Source: Phocaeicola abscessus CCUG 55929 (GTDB taxonomy: Bacteria; Bacteroidota; Bacteroidia; Bacteroidales; Bacteroidaceae). Taken from it: DNA of 64,000 nucleotides. The DNA is taken from the NCBI RefSeq assembly GCF_000312445.1, contig NZ_HE997183.1:62999-126998 (forward strand), read 5' to 3'. The stretch's first letter is position 1. Every line of letters starts with the position of its first letter. Of this stretch, positions 45,361 to 55,701 are shown piece after piece. The translations under genes and the position numbers were made by a program. The notes under the pieces were generated by a model that did not search any database, had not been told where the DNA came from, and saw nothing but the letters and a program-made list of their open reading frames with translations.

Positions 45361-46087
45361 CGTCAACGACGGGATAAAAGACCGAAACGGAGGTATCCGG
45401 AACGTCATCGGATAGGTTGAGGAACGTCATCGGATACGTTATAGGACGTATCGAGGGAGGATAAACAGCGTCGCTCTTGGCTTCCGTCTTGGCCCGCCGA
45501 TGCATTATGGCTTGCCGCAGACTGAACTCACAGCCGCAATACTGTTGATTATAGAAATTCATCTCTTTGACGATGGCGCTGCGTCGATCGCTCAGTCCTC
45601 CCTTCCGCCAATTCTGCGCCCAAAAGATGACATCGGGATAATCGGCGACGGCCAGTTTTCCCGCCTCAATCACCTGTCCCAATGATTTCCATCGACTGGA
45701 AGCCAATGTCGTGGTCATCACTTTATAACCGTTTTCGTGGGCGTACAGGGCGGCACTTGCCAACCGATAGGCAAAACATTTCGAACAGCGGACGCCGCGT
45801 TCGGGCTCCTGTTCCAATCCCCTCATCCGTTCGAGCCAATGCGGGTGATTATAGTCGGCATCGATAACTTGCAAACCGAAAGAGTCGGCGTACCGAATGC
45901 ATTCTTCTTTACGAACGACATACTCCTGCTCGGGATAAATGTTCGGATTGCAGAAATACAGCGTAGGTCGTACTTCGTTCTGCATCATCCACTCGATAAT
46001 GGCCGAAGAACAAGGGGCACAACAAGTATGCAACAAAACCTCTTTCACGTCGAAGGGGACTTTGATTTGAAACGTTTTCCTGCCCAT
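45341..46087 (-). CDS. queH: Epoxyqueuosine reductase QueH, with repeat-derived C-terminus
   Basis: 248 residues. Cysteines for the iron-sulphur cluster and zinc are in LLHTCCAPCS, VRCSKCFAYRL and YCGCEFSL. QueH performs the last step of queuosine synthesis in tRNA, replacing QueG. The conserved domain ends near residue 205; the last 40 residues (SIRPITYPMTFLNLSDDVPD and onward) are encoded by DNA related to the 64-bp repeats, and the stop codon lies in the final repeat copy. The start at 46087 (MGRKTF) is preferred; upstream there is only TTG. Confidence 0.92.
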   Translation of the reverse strand: MGRKTFQIKVPFDVKEVLLHTCCAPCSSAIIEWMMQNEVRPTLYFCNPNIYPEQEYVVRKEECIRYADSFGLQVIDADYNHPHWLERMRGLEQEPERGVRCSKCFAYRLASAALYAHENGYKVMTTTLASSRWKSLGQVIEAGKLAVADYPDVIFWAQNWRKGGLSDRRSAIVKEMNFYNQQYCGCEFSLRQAIMHRRAKTEAKSDAVYPPSIRPITYPMTFLNLSDDVPDTSVSVFYPVVDVSNLNG

Positions 46088-46089
46088 CT

Positions 46090-47991
46090 TCAATTAAAAG
46101 GAAATAATAAGGGCAATACGAATATCATCACGATTCCCATGACGATTTGCAGCGGCAACCCCACTTTGATATAATCCATGAACGTATATTGCCCCGCCGA
46201 CATGACCAATGCGTTGGGAGGAGTCGAGAAAGGCGATGCGAAGCACATGCTCGCCCCCAATGTGACGGCGAACAAATAAGGAACCGGGCTCACTCCTAAC
46301 GAGAGCGCGCTTTGTAAAGCGATAGGCGCCATCAAGACGGCTGTGGCCGTATTGCTGATGAACATGGTCAACAGCGAAGTAGTAAAATAGATGCCGGCTA
46401 ACAAAGCATAGGGGCCATATCCCCCGATGCTGTCCACTAAAGAGTTTGAAATCCAATGGGAAGCACCGGTTTTTTCGAGCGCTAAGGACATCGGCATCAT
46501 GGCTGCTATCAGGATGATGCTTTCCCAATTGATGGTTTTATAGGCAGCCTCTACATTGCGGAAACAACCGGTGAGTATCATCAACAAGGAGGCGATTAAA
46601 ACCGCTGTCACCGGAGCGACAGGAATAAAGTCCAAGACCATCGTCAAAATCATCAGGATCATAATGGCGGCGGCCAAGGGTGCTTTATAGTCGAGCGTCA
46701 CTTTAGCCGCTTCATCTAAAGGTTGGCCGAGAACGACGAAATCGTCCGATTCCTGACTTAATCGCGCGATGCTTTCCCATGTTCCCTGTACCAGAAGCAC
46801 GTCGGCGCTATGAATCTTCTCGTCTGCGATGTCTCCTCTCAGATATTCTTTTTTCCGCTGAATCCCCAACACGCTAATATGATATTTGTCTCTGAAGTCC
46901 GATTCCTTTATCGTATGATTAATGAAGCGCGAAGTCGGCATCAATACGATTTCGGCAATACCCAAATCATAAAAGGCCAAGGAATGAGAGAAGTCCGTGC
47001 GTTTATCGTCCCTCTCGAGCAGTTCCAAGGAATAGTCTCGTACGAATTCTTGCACGTTCACCATCTCGCCTGTGACGAAGAGCAGGTCGTTATCTTGCAA
47101 CACAGTTTCTCCGTAAACGAATTTCTGTTCGATATTGCGGAAAATACCTCGCTGGGGAGTATCTCCGCGTCGGACTTCCAAGATGTTCAGATTGTATTTC
47201 TTTCGGATGTCAAGTTCTACGATAGTCTTTCCATGAATATAAGAAGAAGAGTTTATTTTGATTCGCGCCAGATTATTCGATAAGCCGTATTCCTTTACCA
47301 GCTGCGATAGAGATTTCCTTTGATTAGCTTTCGACCGACCTTCGTTTTCCTTTCTCGAAAGAAAAATCTTGCTCAAGGGAAGCAATACCGCAATTCCCAC
47401 CACAATAGCGACGATGCCTACGGGGAAAAACGTAAAGAATTTCAAATCGGTCAATCCCGTATATGCAGGAAGCACCTTATAAATTTCAGGCAAAGAAGCG
47501 GTTAAAGTCTGCCCGATAATCATGTTCGGAGGCGTGCCGATCAACGTCATCATCCCTCCCATGCTGCTGGCAAAAGCTAAAGGCATTAATAACCTGCTCG
47601 GATTGGAGTTGAAACTCATTGCCATACTAACTACGATCGGCAGCATCAACGCCACCGTTCCCGTGTTGCTTACGAAAGCACCGATACCGGAAGTGACCAA
47701 CATGACCAAAAGAAATAGTCGAGTCTCGCTGTTTCCCGCCAGTTTTAACAATTTGGAACTGATCACTTTTGCCAGGCCCGTTTGAAAGATAGCTCCTCCC
47801 ACGATAAAGAGGCCAACCATCATGATGACGATTGAATTGGAGAAGCCCGAAAGAGCTTCTTCCGGCGTTAAGATTTGAAAAACGAGTAAGGCGACCAATG
47901 CGCATAGAGCGACGATATCCGATCGGATCCTTCCGTGAACGAAAAAGATAGCAGACAGAATGAGTAGAATAATTGTTATTAGCATAATCAT
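46090..47991 (-). CDS. SLC13-family anion transporter with two TrkA-C (RCK_C) domains
   Basis: 633 residues. The membrane parts flank two soluble regulatory domains: LMPLAFASSMGGMMTLIGTP with PNMIIG and the later LGASMCFASPFSTPPNALVM are the paired sodium/substrate clamps of DASS/CitT-type transporters. The two RCK_C domains (KINSSSYIHGKTIVELDIRK; DLGIAEIVLMPTSRFINHTI) are inserted in the middle, as in SAC1/YfbS-like proteins. The substrate may be sulfate or a dicarboxylate. It ends 2 bp before queH, so both may be on one transcript. Confidence 0.92.
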   Translation of the reverse strand: MIMLITIILLILSAIFFVHGRIRSDIVALCALVALLVFQILTPEEALSGFSNSIVIMMVGLFIVGGAIFQTGLAKVISSKLLKLAGNSETRLFLLVMLVTSGIGAFVSNTGTVALMLPIVVSMAMSFNSNPSRLLMPLAFASSMGGMMTLIGTPPNMIIGQTLTASLPEIYKVLPAYTGLTDLKFFTFFPVGIVAIVVGIAVLLPLSKIFLSRKENEGRSKANQRKSLSQLVKEYGLSNNLARIKINSSSYIHGKTIVELDIRKKYNLNILEVRRGDTPQRGIFRNIEQKFVYGETVLQDNDLLFVTGEMVNVQEFVRDYSLELLERDDKRTDFSHSLAFYDLGIAEIVLMPTSRFINHTIKESDFRDKYHISVLGIQRKKEYLRGDIADEKIHSADVLLVQGTWESIARLSQESDDFVVLGQPLDEAAKVTLDYKAPLAAAIMILMILTMVLDFIPVAPVTAVLIASLLMILTGCFRNVEAAYKTINWESIILIAAMMPMSLALEKTGASHWISNSLVDSIGGYGPYALLAGIYFTTSLLTMFISNTATAVLMAPIALQSALSLGVSPVPYLFAVTLGASMCFASPFSTPPNALVMSAGQYTFMDYIKVGLPLQIVMGIVMIFVLPLLFPFN

Positions 47992-48142
47992 CTATTGCGA
48001 ACAAACAGTATTTGAATAAGAACATGACCATCGTCATTATCAGGAAAGTTCTGGTTTTTCTTATACGGCACAAATTTAGAAATTATACGCGAAGAATCTG
48101 AAAGTAAAACAAAATTCTTTCCTTTTCTTGAAGATTAAATAT

Positions 48143-48150
48143 TATTTTTG
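48143..48150 (+). promoter_or_regulatory. -7 element for menD
   Basis: TATTTTTG lies 20 bp before the menD ATG. Confidence 0.5.
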
Positions 48151-48170
48151 CAAGAAATATAGCGGAACGA

Positions 48171-49847
48171 ATGTACAGTGACAAACGAAATATTCTCCAA
48201 CTGATCGCATTGCTCAGAGCTCACGGGATAAAAAAAGTGGTGGTCTGTTCGGGTGGGCGAAACGCCCCCATCGTTCATTCGTTGGCACAAATGGAGGATA
48301 TTATCTGCTATCCGATGACAGACGAGCGGAGTGCGGGTTTTTTCGCTTTGGGCTTATCACAACATGGAGGCAGTCCGGCGGCGGTCTGCTGTACATCCGG
48401 TTCGGCGTTGCTGAACCTCTATCCTGCCGTCGCCGAAGCGTTCTATCAGCAAGTTCCGCTAATCGTCATCTCGGCTGATAAAGGCGCGGCATGGATCGGT
48501 CAAATGGACGGACAAACGATTCCGCAACCCCGGGTATTCGGCAAAATGGTAAAATCTTCCATCACCTTACCCGAAATACAGACCGAAGAAGATGAATGGC
48601 ATTGCAACCGGCTTATCAACGAAGCCATTTTGGAGACGAACCATCACGGAAAAGGGCCGGTACATATCAACGTGCCTATCTCGGAACCCGTCTATCGTTT
48701 CGGTACGAAAGAACTTCCTCAAGTCCGAGTAATTGCAAGGTATCAAGGATTGAACCCATACGAACAGGATTATAATAAACTGATCGACCGACTGAATACC
48801 TACCAGAAACGGATGGTCGTGGTAGGGCAAATGAATTTGATTTATCTTTTTGAGAAGACATACGTCAAAGCACTGTTCAAACATTTTGTGTGGTTGACGG
48901 AAAAACTGAGCAATCGAACCGTTCCGGGCGTCCCTATCTACAACTTCGATAGGGCTATTTATACTTTGACGCCGAAACAACAAGAAACGATGACACCCGA
49001 ATTGCTCATTACTTACGGTGGCCACATCGTTTCGAACCAATTGAAGAAATTCTTGCGGAAACACCCGCCTAAGGAACATTGGCACGTCTGTACGGATGGC
49101 AAAATTGCGGATACTTACGGATGCCTGACTTCGGTCATCGAAATGAACCCTTTCGAGTTTTTGGAAAAAATCGCTTTCCTGTTGGAGAACCGGGTTAACA
49201 ACTATCCAATGCTATGGGAGCATTATTGCCAAACCATTCCGGAACCGATGTTCCCCTTTTCGGAAATGTCGGTTATCGGGAAGACGCTCAAGGCGCTCCC
49301 CGCTTCATGCTCTCTGCATTTGGCCAACAGTTCGACGGTAAGATACGCTCAGCTGTACAGCATACCCCCCGAGGTGGAAGTCTGTTGCAATAGAGGGGTG
49401 AACGGCATCGAAGGCGCTTTGTCGACAGCCATCGGTTATGCCGCTGCTTCCGATAAGCTGAATTTCGTCATGATCGGCGATCTGAGCTTTTTCTACGACA
49501 TGAACGCCCTCTGGTCGGCACACGTTAAACCGAATCTTCGCATTCTCCTTATCAATAACGATGGCGGAGAACTCCTGCATCAGCTTCCAGGGATGGAAAA
49601 AGACTTCCGATCCCGTGCTTATGTCTGCGGAGAACATCATACTTCTGCGAAAACTTGGGCGGAAGACAGAAGTTTTGAGTACGTCTGTGTTTCGAATGAG
49701 ACAGAACTGGATGCGGCGCTCGCCGTTTTCACTTCGACCGACGCGAAAGAACATCCCATGCTGATGGAAGTGTGGACGAACAAGGCTTCGGATACGGCTC
49801 TTCTGAAAGAATATTATCGCAGTTTAAGAAAAAAGGAGGAACTATGA
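48171..49847 (+). CDS. menD: SEPHCHC synthase (menaquinone synthesis)
   Basis: 558 residues, the usual length. The ThDP-binding region has [20 protein letters not shown] and [16 protein letters not shown], the N-terminal domain [20 protein letters not shown] and [14 protein letters not shown]. It joins isochorismate and 2-oxoglutarate in the menaquinone pathway. Unusually, no menF, menB, menC or menE is next to it; it is followed (ATGA overlap) by a small unknown gene and a thioredoxin-like gene. Confidence 0.95.
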   Translation: MYSDKRNILQLIALLRAHGIKKVVVCSGGRNAPIVHSLAQMEDIICYPMTDERSAGFFALGLSQHGGSPAAVCCTSGSALLNLYPAVAEAFYQQVPLIVISADKGAAWIGQMDGQTIPQPRVFGKMVKSSITLPEIQTEEDEWHCNRLINEAILETNHHGKGPVHINVPISEPVYRFGTKELPQVRVIARYQGLNPYEQDYNKLIDRLNTYQKRMVVVGQMNLIYLFEKTYVKALFKHFVWLTEKLSNRTVPGVPIYNFDRAIYTLTPKQQETMTPELLITYGGHIVSNQLKKFLRKHPPKEHWHVCTDGKIADTYGCLTSVIEMNPFEFLEKIAFLLENRVNNYPMLWEHYCQTIPEPMFPFSEMSVIGKTLKALPASCSLHLANSSTVRYAQLYSIPPEVEVCCNRGVNGIEGALSTAIGYAAASDKLNFVMIGDLSFFYDMNALWSAHVKPNLRILLINNDGGELLHQLPGMEKDFRSRAYVCGEHHTSAKTWAEDRSFEYVCVSNETELDAALAVFTSTDAKEHPMLMEVWTNKASDTALLKEYYRSLRKKEEL

Positions 49848-50236
49848 TCGAGAGGGATTTCATCATGCGACTTATCCGGCAGTTTATGGCAGCCCTGTCG
49901 AGATTCTCTGAAAAGAAAAGCCAACAGGATGACGAAGAAGAAATAAAAAAACTGTATGAAACTTACCTGGGTTCGTACGACTTTTATCATATCTCGACAT
50001 GGGATGAGGTGATGAAATCGTTTGGACAATATCCAGAGCAAGAACGGATGTATCGGATGGAAATGCTGGCCGAGCTCTACTATCGGGAGGCGGATCTGAA
50101 GAGCGAACCTCTGCGGGAAATGCTTCTGGACAAAGCGTTTAATCTGTTTTCGTTCATCGACGAAAACAGTAAAACATACTCCATGGATAGAAAAACTAAG
50201 ATGAACGATATAATAACCAAAATAAAGAGCTCATGA
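49844..50236 (+). CDS. Small helical protein of unknown function
   Basis: 130 residues, mostly helical and acidic: [20 protein letters not shown], then a [20 protein letters not shown] segment and helices with [14 protein letters not shown]. No signal peptide or TM helix and no motif I recognise. Its ATG overlaps the menD stop and its stop overlaps the next start, so it is translationally coupled in the three-gene unit. The AAGGAGGAACT ribosome-binding site is strong. Confidence 0.75.
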   Translation: MIERDFIMRLIRQFMAALSRFSEKKSQQDDEEEIKKLYETYLGSYDFYHISTWDEVMKSFGQYPEQERMYRMEMLAELYYREADLKSEPLREMLLDKAFNLFSFIDENSKTYSMDRKTKMNDIITKIKSS

Positions 50237-50772
50237 AGAAGAATGTTTCAATGAAATCCGCGATAGCGTTTGGGGTATCGGCCCTGTTGACTTTTTCCCC
50301 TGTTCATGCGCAAGACGACGATGCGAAGTACGCAACCGATTTATTAAAAGTCGGAACGGAGGCCCCCGATTTCCGCCTGCATACTCCCGATGGAAAAACG
50401 CTTTCTCTAAGCGATTACAAAGGTCGATACGTCGTACTCGACTTTTGGGCATCCTGGTGTCCGGATTGCCGGAAAGATGCGCCGAATGTGGTCGCCACTT
50501 ACGAGAAATACAAAGATAAAGGAATCGCTTTCATCGGTATCTCTTTCGATACGAAAAAAGAACATTGGATAAATGCCATCGAACAATACCGAATGCAGTA
50601 TCCGCAGGTGAGCGAATTGAAGAAATGGCATGATACCGTCATTTCTGACCTGTACCGGATCAAATGGATCCCTGCCCTGTACTTGATCGACCCGGAAGGG
50701 AAGATCGTTCTCGGAACAGTTTTATCCGAAAAGTTGAATGCCAAGCTCGCGGAAGTGACGGAAAAGGAATAA
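50233..50772 (+). CDS. TlpA-like periplasmic thioredoxin-fold protein
   Basis: 179 residues. The signal peptide (MKSAIAFGVSALLTFSPVHA) is followed by a redoxin domain: APDFRLHTPDGKTLSLSDYK, VLDFWASWCPDCRKDAPNVV with the CPDC redox pair, and IPALYLIDPEGKIVLG with the cis-Pro. It would act as a thiol-disulfide oxidoreductase in the periplasm. Its start overlaps the previous stop codon. Confidence 0.92.
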   Translation: MKKNVSMKSAIAFGVSALLTFSPVHAQDDDAKYATDLLKVGTEAPDFRLHTPDGKTLSLSDYKGRYVVLDFWASWCPDCRKDAPNVVATYEKYKDKGIAFIGISFDTKKEHWINAIEQYRMQYPQVSELKKWHDTVISDLYRIKWIPALYLIDPEGKIVLGTVLSEKLNAKLAEVTEKE

Positions 50773-51080
50773 ATGTTGTTCCGATCAGGCCTTAAGCCCC
50801 AAACCTCTGCGTTTTTTCCCAATAAGACACTTGATCGTCCGGAGCTATCGATACGAACGGTTTCAAATTCTCTTAATTGGTGACTCCACTGGTGCACCCT
50901 GATCGGAATCGTTCCTGTGCTCGCGACACTGCACATCATCGTAGTTGCTCGGCCTAAAGCACAAGCAAAAAAATTCTGCAAACCGTATAGCGAAAAAGCT
51001 TAAAATTTCTCATGAACCTTATAATCAAAAAAAGAAGAACCGAATTTATCGAAAAACAAACAGCATGATGATTTTATGTT
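50773..51080. other. Gene-free stretch between convergent genes
   Basis: An open frame of 160 codons on the minus strand crosses into the thioredoxin gene and has no recognisable motif or start signal. No repeat or strong hairpin was found. Confidence 0.5.
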
Positions 51081-53288
51081 CTAATCATTGAACAACTCGA
51101 AAGTAAACTTAAGTCCGAAAGTTTTAAATTTACCGCTAATATTGTTGAGGAATGCCCCTACATCGAAAATATGCGTTCCTATTCCGTAGCCGAACTCCGC
51201 ATAAGCGTGCATTTGCGGCATGCTCAGCAATCCGATGTACAGGCGCTCCTGTTGAATACGACTCAACCACTTGTTGAAAGGTTTTAAAAGGATGAAAGGC
51301 GATTCGTAAGTAGCATGAGCGCGAATATATTTGCGAGAAGAGTTGAACCACTTGCTTTCAAGCAACTGAAAAGTCCCCCCTATTTCGTCATTCCAATCTT
51401 CCGGGATATTATGCCGTCGAAAGTTTTGGAAATCGATGAAATACATACCTTGGTGTTTGGTAAAGATACCTCCTCCGATCCGGTATCCGAGACTTCGGAT
51501 ACCGCCCAGCTTCATGTTCTGCTGCAGATCGAACTCCCAACGTTCATACTCTCCGTTGCAGCCGAATATACCTTTTACTCCTCGTTCATAATCTAACATA
51601 AAGGTGGGTAGGTCCGAACCAATATTCATCTTGCGTTTGCCGTTCATGTAATAATACAAACTGGGAGTCCATTGAAGCTGAACGCGAGGAGCGCAGCTGT
51701 TGTAGGAATAATCGATTTCCCGAATCTTCGCCCATTCTTTTGCTGAAACGGGATGCTGCAATTCTACATTCGACTTATTGATTAAATGGCGCCAATGTAT
51801 GGACACACCGGTTTTAACGGTTAATCCGTTGACGACTTCTATGCTGTTGAATAAAGTGAAATTTATGTCTCTGAAATAATCCAAATCGTTTTTCTTCAAA
51901 TTGAAAGTGCCTTCCGGGAATTGCTTTAACTGGTCGAGGATCATACTGCTGTAAATGCGATTGCCGTTTCCGATATGCAATTCGAGCTCTCCCTGCTTTT
52001 CAGGCCAATACTGGTATTCTGTATCCAATTTGACGTATAACTCTTTACTTTTGAAGTTGTAACCGAATTGAGGGACGATGCGGATCAACCTTTGAGTATT
52101 CGTGAAAAAGCGATTATATTTGAATTTTTGTCGATAAGAAAATCCTCTACTATGACTGTAATCCAACATGACCGGATTGATTAAAGGCGAACACTTGACG
52201 CTTCCTATACCCGACAAATTGACATAATAGCTGTTGATCAAAGCATCCCCCAACTGTCCCCAAAATTCATTCGCCTTGTTTTTCTTTTTCATCGATTTGA
52301 ATACCGATTCGCCGTTCCGCAAGTGCCATCTGGCGTACAGCATATCCTCATCGCTTTTCAAGGGATACGGACGATGGAGAGAAAAATGTTTCTCATCCGT
52401 AATCAGATGAGCAGTGTCACACGATAGTGTATATGAATCCGTCTTATCGTGATGATGCTTATTTCTACGTTTTCGAATTTCATCGTATTTGCTGTATAGT
52501 TTGATGTTCTTGTATTTCATCCAAGCATCACCTCTCATTTCAAGGTCGTTCCCTACAAATTTAAAACGCAGATTCATATCGTAATGAACAGGTACGAATT
52601 CTTCGTTGTCTTTGGTGCCCATATCAACTTTGATCTTAAAGTGAATCACGTCGTATATGCCTTCGAAATACAGACTGCGAATGCTCCATATTTGATCGCT
52701 AACCCACATATAGCCGCTTACCAACTGCGTACTTCGGAACTTTGGAATGATCAGAATTTTATATTGGACGGAATCCAGAGAACCGCAGATGGAATCCAAT
52801 AGATAAGTATAATATTTACTGTTATCCTTATCGAGGGGCGAAAGGATCTTGTTCGTCATCAAAGTGGCGGAATAGATATTCAGGTTAATGAAGTCGTAGA
52901 TATCCGCAATCTGCCCTCTGTTTCGAGGAAAAGTACTGATAAAAGCTTTTACTTTCCGGTCGTAAATATTTGGAGCCGTATAATGGATTTCGCTCAGAGA
53001 TTCACCGATATATTCCTTCACTCCTTTTTCGAAACGAAACATGGAAGGAACATACCGGATCAAATGATTATACTTGTGAGTTAATAGATGAGCTTTCAAA
53101 TAGAGATCAGCATCGTACTCGTCTATGACGCGGGAATATAGTCGAGCATATTTAAATATGTTATACAGAATCGTATCGTTTACGATAACTCTATCGGGCA
53201 ATTCTATTTTTTCTTCCTTTGCTTGACTTCGCTGAGGAATGAGCATACATACCGTACCGACGAATAGAATAAAGATAGATTTCTTCAT
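51081..53288 (-). CDS. DUF5686-family outer-membrane beta-barrel protein
   Basis: 735 residues with a signal peptide (MKKSIFILFVGTVCMLIPQR). The N-terminal part and middle (FISTFPRNRGQIADIYDFIN; YKILIIPKFRSTQLVSGYMW) and a barrel-like second half (FRRHNIPEDWNDEIGGTFQL) ending in FGLKFTFELFND fit the DUF5686 family. The usual N-terminal carboxypeptidase-like repeat is absent. Role unknown. The start at 53288 agrees with TATCTTTG at 53310-53317 on this strand. It diverges from glnN. Confidence 0.8.
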   Translation of the reverse strand: MKKSIFILFVGTVCMLIPQRSQAKEEKIELPDRVIVNDTILYNIFKYARLYSRVIDEYDADLYLKAHLLTHKYNHLIRYVPSMFRFEKGVKEYIGESLSEIHYTAPNIYDRKVKAFISTFPRNRGQIADIYDFINLNIYSATLMTNKILSPLDKDNSKYYTYLLDSICGSLDSVQYKILIIPKFRSTQLVSGYMWVSDQIWSIRSLYFEGIYDVIHFKIKVDMGTKDNEEFVPVHYDMNLRFKFVGNDLEMRGDAWMKYKNIKLYSKYDEIRKRRNKHHHDKTDSYTLSCDTAHLITDEKHFSLHRPYPLKSDEDMLYARWHLRNGESVFKSMKKKNKANEFWGQLGDALINSYYVNLSGIGSVKCSPLINPVMLDYSHSRGFSYRQKFKYNRFFTNTQRLIRIVPQFGYNFKSKELYVKLDTEYQYWPEKQGELELHIGNGNRIYSSMILDQLKQFPEGTFNLKKNDLDYFRDINFTLFNSIEVVNGLTVKTGVSIHWRHLINKSNVELQHPVSAKEWAKIREIDYSYNSCAPRVQLQWTPSLYYYMNGKRKMNIGSDLPTFMLDYERGVKGIFGCNGEYERWEFDLQQNMKLGGIRSLGYRIGGGIFTKHQGMYFIDFQNFRRHNIPEDWNDEIGGTFQLLESKWFNSSRKYIRAHATYESPFILLKPFNKWLSRIQQERLYIGLLSMPQMHAYAEFGYGIGTHIFDVGAFLNNISGKFKTFGLKFTFELFND

Positions 53289-53309
53289 GCTAAATTCTTT
53301 ATCGAAAGG

Positions 53310-53317
53310 CAAAGATA
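53310..53317 (-). promoter_or_regulatory. -7 element for the DUF5686 gene
   Basis: TATCTTTG on the minus strand, 22 bp before the ATG at 53288; a TTTG at 53335-53338 may be its -33 element. Confidence 0.5.
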
Positions 53318-53378
53318 CGAGAAATTTCCGTCTCAAAAAATAGATTAACATAATTGCCTGTATTAAATGTAAATAATG

Positions 53379-53386
53379 TAAATTTG
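53379..53386 (+). promoter_or_regulatory. -7 element for glnN
   Basis: TAAATTTG, 29 bp before the start; TTG at 53354-53356 is a reasonable -33 element 22 bp upstream. Confidence 0.5.
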
Positions 53387-53414
53387 CAAGCGACAACTAA
53401 TAAAAGAAGACATT

Positions 53415-55604
53415 ATGTCCAAAATGAGATTTTTTGCACTCCAAGAGTTAGCAAGTCGTTATCCTGTCAACGTCCCCTATCCGTCCGAAAGACTGTCGGA
53501 TTACTATGGGGACCATGTATTCAATCGAAAGAAGATGCAGGAATATCTTCCTCAAGAAGCATACAAAGCAGTTATCGATGCGATGGAAAAAGGAACTCCC
53601 ATCAATGCGGAGATGGCGGATATGATTGCCAATGGAATGAAATCGTGGGCGAAGACCTTGCACGTCACGCATTATACGCATTGGTTTCAACCATTGACCG
53701 ATGGAACTGCGGAAAAACACGATAACTTCATCGAATTGGACAAAAACGGAGATGTCATCGAACGCTTCTCGGGAAAATTGCTTGTGCAACAAGAACCCGA
53801 CGCTTCTTCTTTTCCGAGCGGAGGAATCCGCAATACTTTCGAAGCACGAGGATATACTGCATGGGATGTGTCTTCTCCGGCTTTTGTCGTTGACAAAACC
53901 TTGTGTATACCGACCATCTTTATTTCCTATACGGGAGAAGCGCTTGACTATAAAACCCCGCTCCTGAAAGCTTTAGCAGCGGTAGATAAAGCAGCTACGG
54001 CCGTTTGTCAGATGTTTGACAAGAATATTAAGCGTGTGGGAGCGAATTTAGGTTGGGAACAGGAATTTTTTTTGGTAGATATCGCTCTTTACAACGCTCG
54101 CCCGGATCTGTGTTTGACAGGACGGACGCTGATGGGGCATTCATCGGCCAAAGATCAACAATTAGACGACCATTACTTCGGTTCCATACCTCCTCGGGTT
54201 ACGGCCTTTATGAAAGAACTGGAGTTGGAATGTTATCGTCTTGGCATTCCTGTCAAAACCCGCCATAACGAAGTTGCTCCGAACCAATTCGAATTAGCGC
54301 CCATCTACGAAGACGTCAACTTAGCCAATGATCATAATCAGTTGTTGATGGATCTGATGAAACGAATCGCCAACCGACACAACTTCACTGTTCTGCTGCA
54401 CGAAAAGCCGTTTAAAGGGATTAATGGCTCAGGAAAACACAACAACTGGTCGCTTTGTACCGATACCGGAATCAACCTGTTCGCACCTGCCAATACGCCC
54501 GAAGGTAACATGCTTTTTCTCACGTTCGTTGTCAACGTGTTGATGATGGTATATAAAAATCAGGATTTACTTCGAGCGTCTATCTCCAGCGCGGGGAACA
54601 GCCATCGTTTAGGAGCGAACGAAGCCCCTCCGGCCATCCTCTCTATCTTTTTAGGCAAGCATCTCTCTCACATGTTGGATGAAATCGTCGACCGTTTGGA
54701 TAATGCGGAATTAACGGCAGAGGAGAAACGCCAATTGCAATTAGGTATTGGAAGGATACCCGATATTATTCAAGACAGTACGGACAGAAACCGTACCTCT
54801 CCTTTCGCTTTCACCGGGAATCGATTTGAATTCCGTGCCGCAGGAGCTTCCGCTAATTGTGCTGCGGCGATGATTGCCATCAATGCGGGAATGGCTCATC
54901 AGTTGCACGAATTTAAAACGGAGGTCGATCATTGGATGAGGCGTGGACTCGATCAGGAGCGAGCCTTGTATAAAGTCTTGCGAAACCTGATCATCGCTTC
55001 GAAGAACATTTGCTTTGAAGGCGACGGCTATTCAGAAGAATGGAAAAAAGAAGCCGAGAAACGCGGACTGACAAATGTTCATAGCGTGCCTGAAGCTATT
55101 ATGAAATTTAATGATCCGCAGTCGCGCGCAGTTCTTCTCGGAGAAAAGATCTTCAATGAAAATGAATTGAACAGTCGTATAGAAGTAGAATTAGAAAAAT
55201 TCACGAAGAAAGTCCAGATCGAAAGTCGCGTGTTAGGCGACTTAGCCATCAACCATATCGTTCCTATCGCAGTGATTTACGAAAACAGACTGATGAAAAA
55301 CTTGCATTATATGAAAGAACTCTTCGGTGAGGAAGAGTATCAGAAAATGGGAACCGACCGTAAAGAATTGGTAAGGGAAATCCAACATCGCATCCTATCC
55401 ATAAAAAAAGAGGTCAAAGATATGACAGAGGCACGTAAGACAGCGAACCATTTGGACAATGATATCGACAAAGCGTTCAGTTACAGCAAACACGTCTGTC
55501 CTTATTTAGAAGTGATTCGTGACCATATAGATCATTTGGAATTGGAGATAGATGATGAGATATGGCCCCTGCCCAAGTATCGGGAATTGCTGTTTACCCA
55601 ATGA
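53415..55604 (+). CDS. glnN: Glutamine synthetase type III
   Basis: 729 residues, the GSIII length. Visible motifs include GWEQEFFLVDIALYNARPDL (metal-binding Glu), VKTRHNEVAPNQFELAPIYE, INGSGKHNNWSLCTDTGINL and RTSPFAFTGNRFEFRAAGAS. It fixes ammonia into glutamine and is the main form in Bacteroides. A Crp/Fnr gene follows, but a promoter lies between them. Confidence 0.96.
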   Translation: MSKMRFFALQELASRYPVNVPYPSERLSDYYGDHVFNRKKMQEYLPQEAYKAVIDAMEKGTPINAEMADMIANGMKSWAKTLHVTHYTHWFQPLTDGTAEKHDNFIELDKNGDVIERFSGKLLVQQEPDASSFPSGGIRNTFEARGYTAWDVSSPAFVVDKTLCIPTIFISYTGEALDYKTPLLKALAAVDKAATAVCQMFDKNIKRVGANLGWEQEFFLVDIALYNARPDLCLTGRTLMGHSSAKDQQLDDHYFGSIPPRVTAFMKELELECYRLGIPVKTRHNEVAPNQFELAPIYEDVNLANDHNQLLMDLMKRIANRHNFTVLLHEKPFKGINGSGKHNNWSLCTDTGINLFAPANTPEGNMLFLTFVVNVLMMVYKNQDLLRASISSAGNSHRLGANEAPPAILSIFLGKHLSHMLDEIVDRLDNAELTAEEKRQLQLGIGRIPDIIQDSTDRNRTSPFAFTGNRFEFRAAGASANCAAAMIAINAGMAHQLHEFKTEVDHWMRRGLDQERALYKVLRNLIIASKNICFEGDGYSEEWKKEAEKRGLTNVHSVPEAIMKFNDPQSRAVLLGEKIFNENELNSRIEVELEKFTKKVQIESRVLGDLAINHIVPIAVIYENRLMKNLHYMKELFGEEEYQKMGTDRKELVREIQHRILSIKKEVKDMTEARKTANHLDNDIDKAFSYSKHVCPYLEVIRDHIDHLELEIDDEIWPLPKYRELLFTQ

Positions 55605-55663
55605 AAATGTGAATATATTCTCCCATTTTTTACTGTCGATTAGAATATTTCATTTTTTTCCTT

Positions 55664-55671
55664 TATATTTG
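55664..55671 (+). promoter_or_regulatory. -7 element for the Crp/Fnr regulator
   Basis: TATATTTG, 30 bp before the ATG at 55702, matches the consensus and supports that start over the longer frame from 55552. Confidence 0.5.
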
Positions 55672-55701
55672 TGCTCCATAACATGGTTATTAAGCATAAT
55701 A

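Noticed and set aside
49772-49843. Longer start for the small gene after menD
   Set aside because: It would overlap menD by 76 bp; the ATG at 49844 has a strong AAGGAGG site and the typical ATGA overlap.
50499-50981. 160-codon minus-strand frame partly in the intergenic gap
   Set aside because: About half lies opposite the thioredoxin gene, and the rest shows no family motif or start signal.
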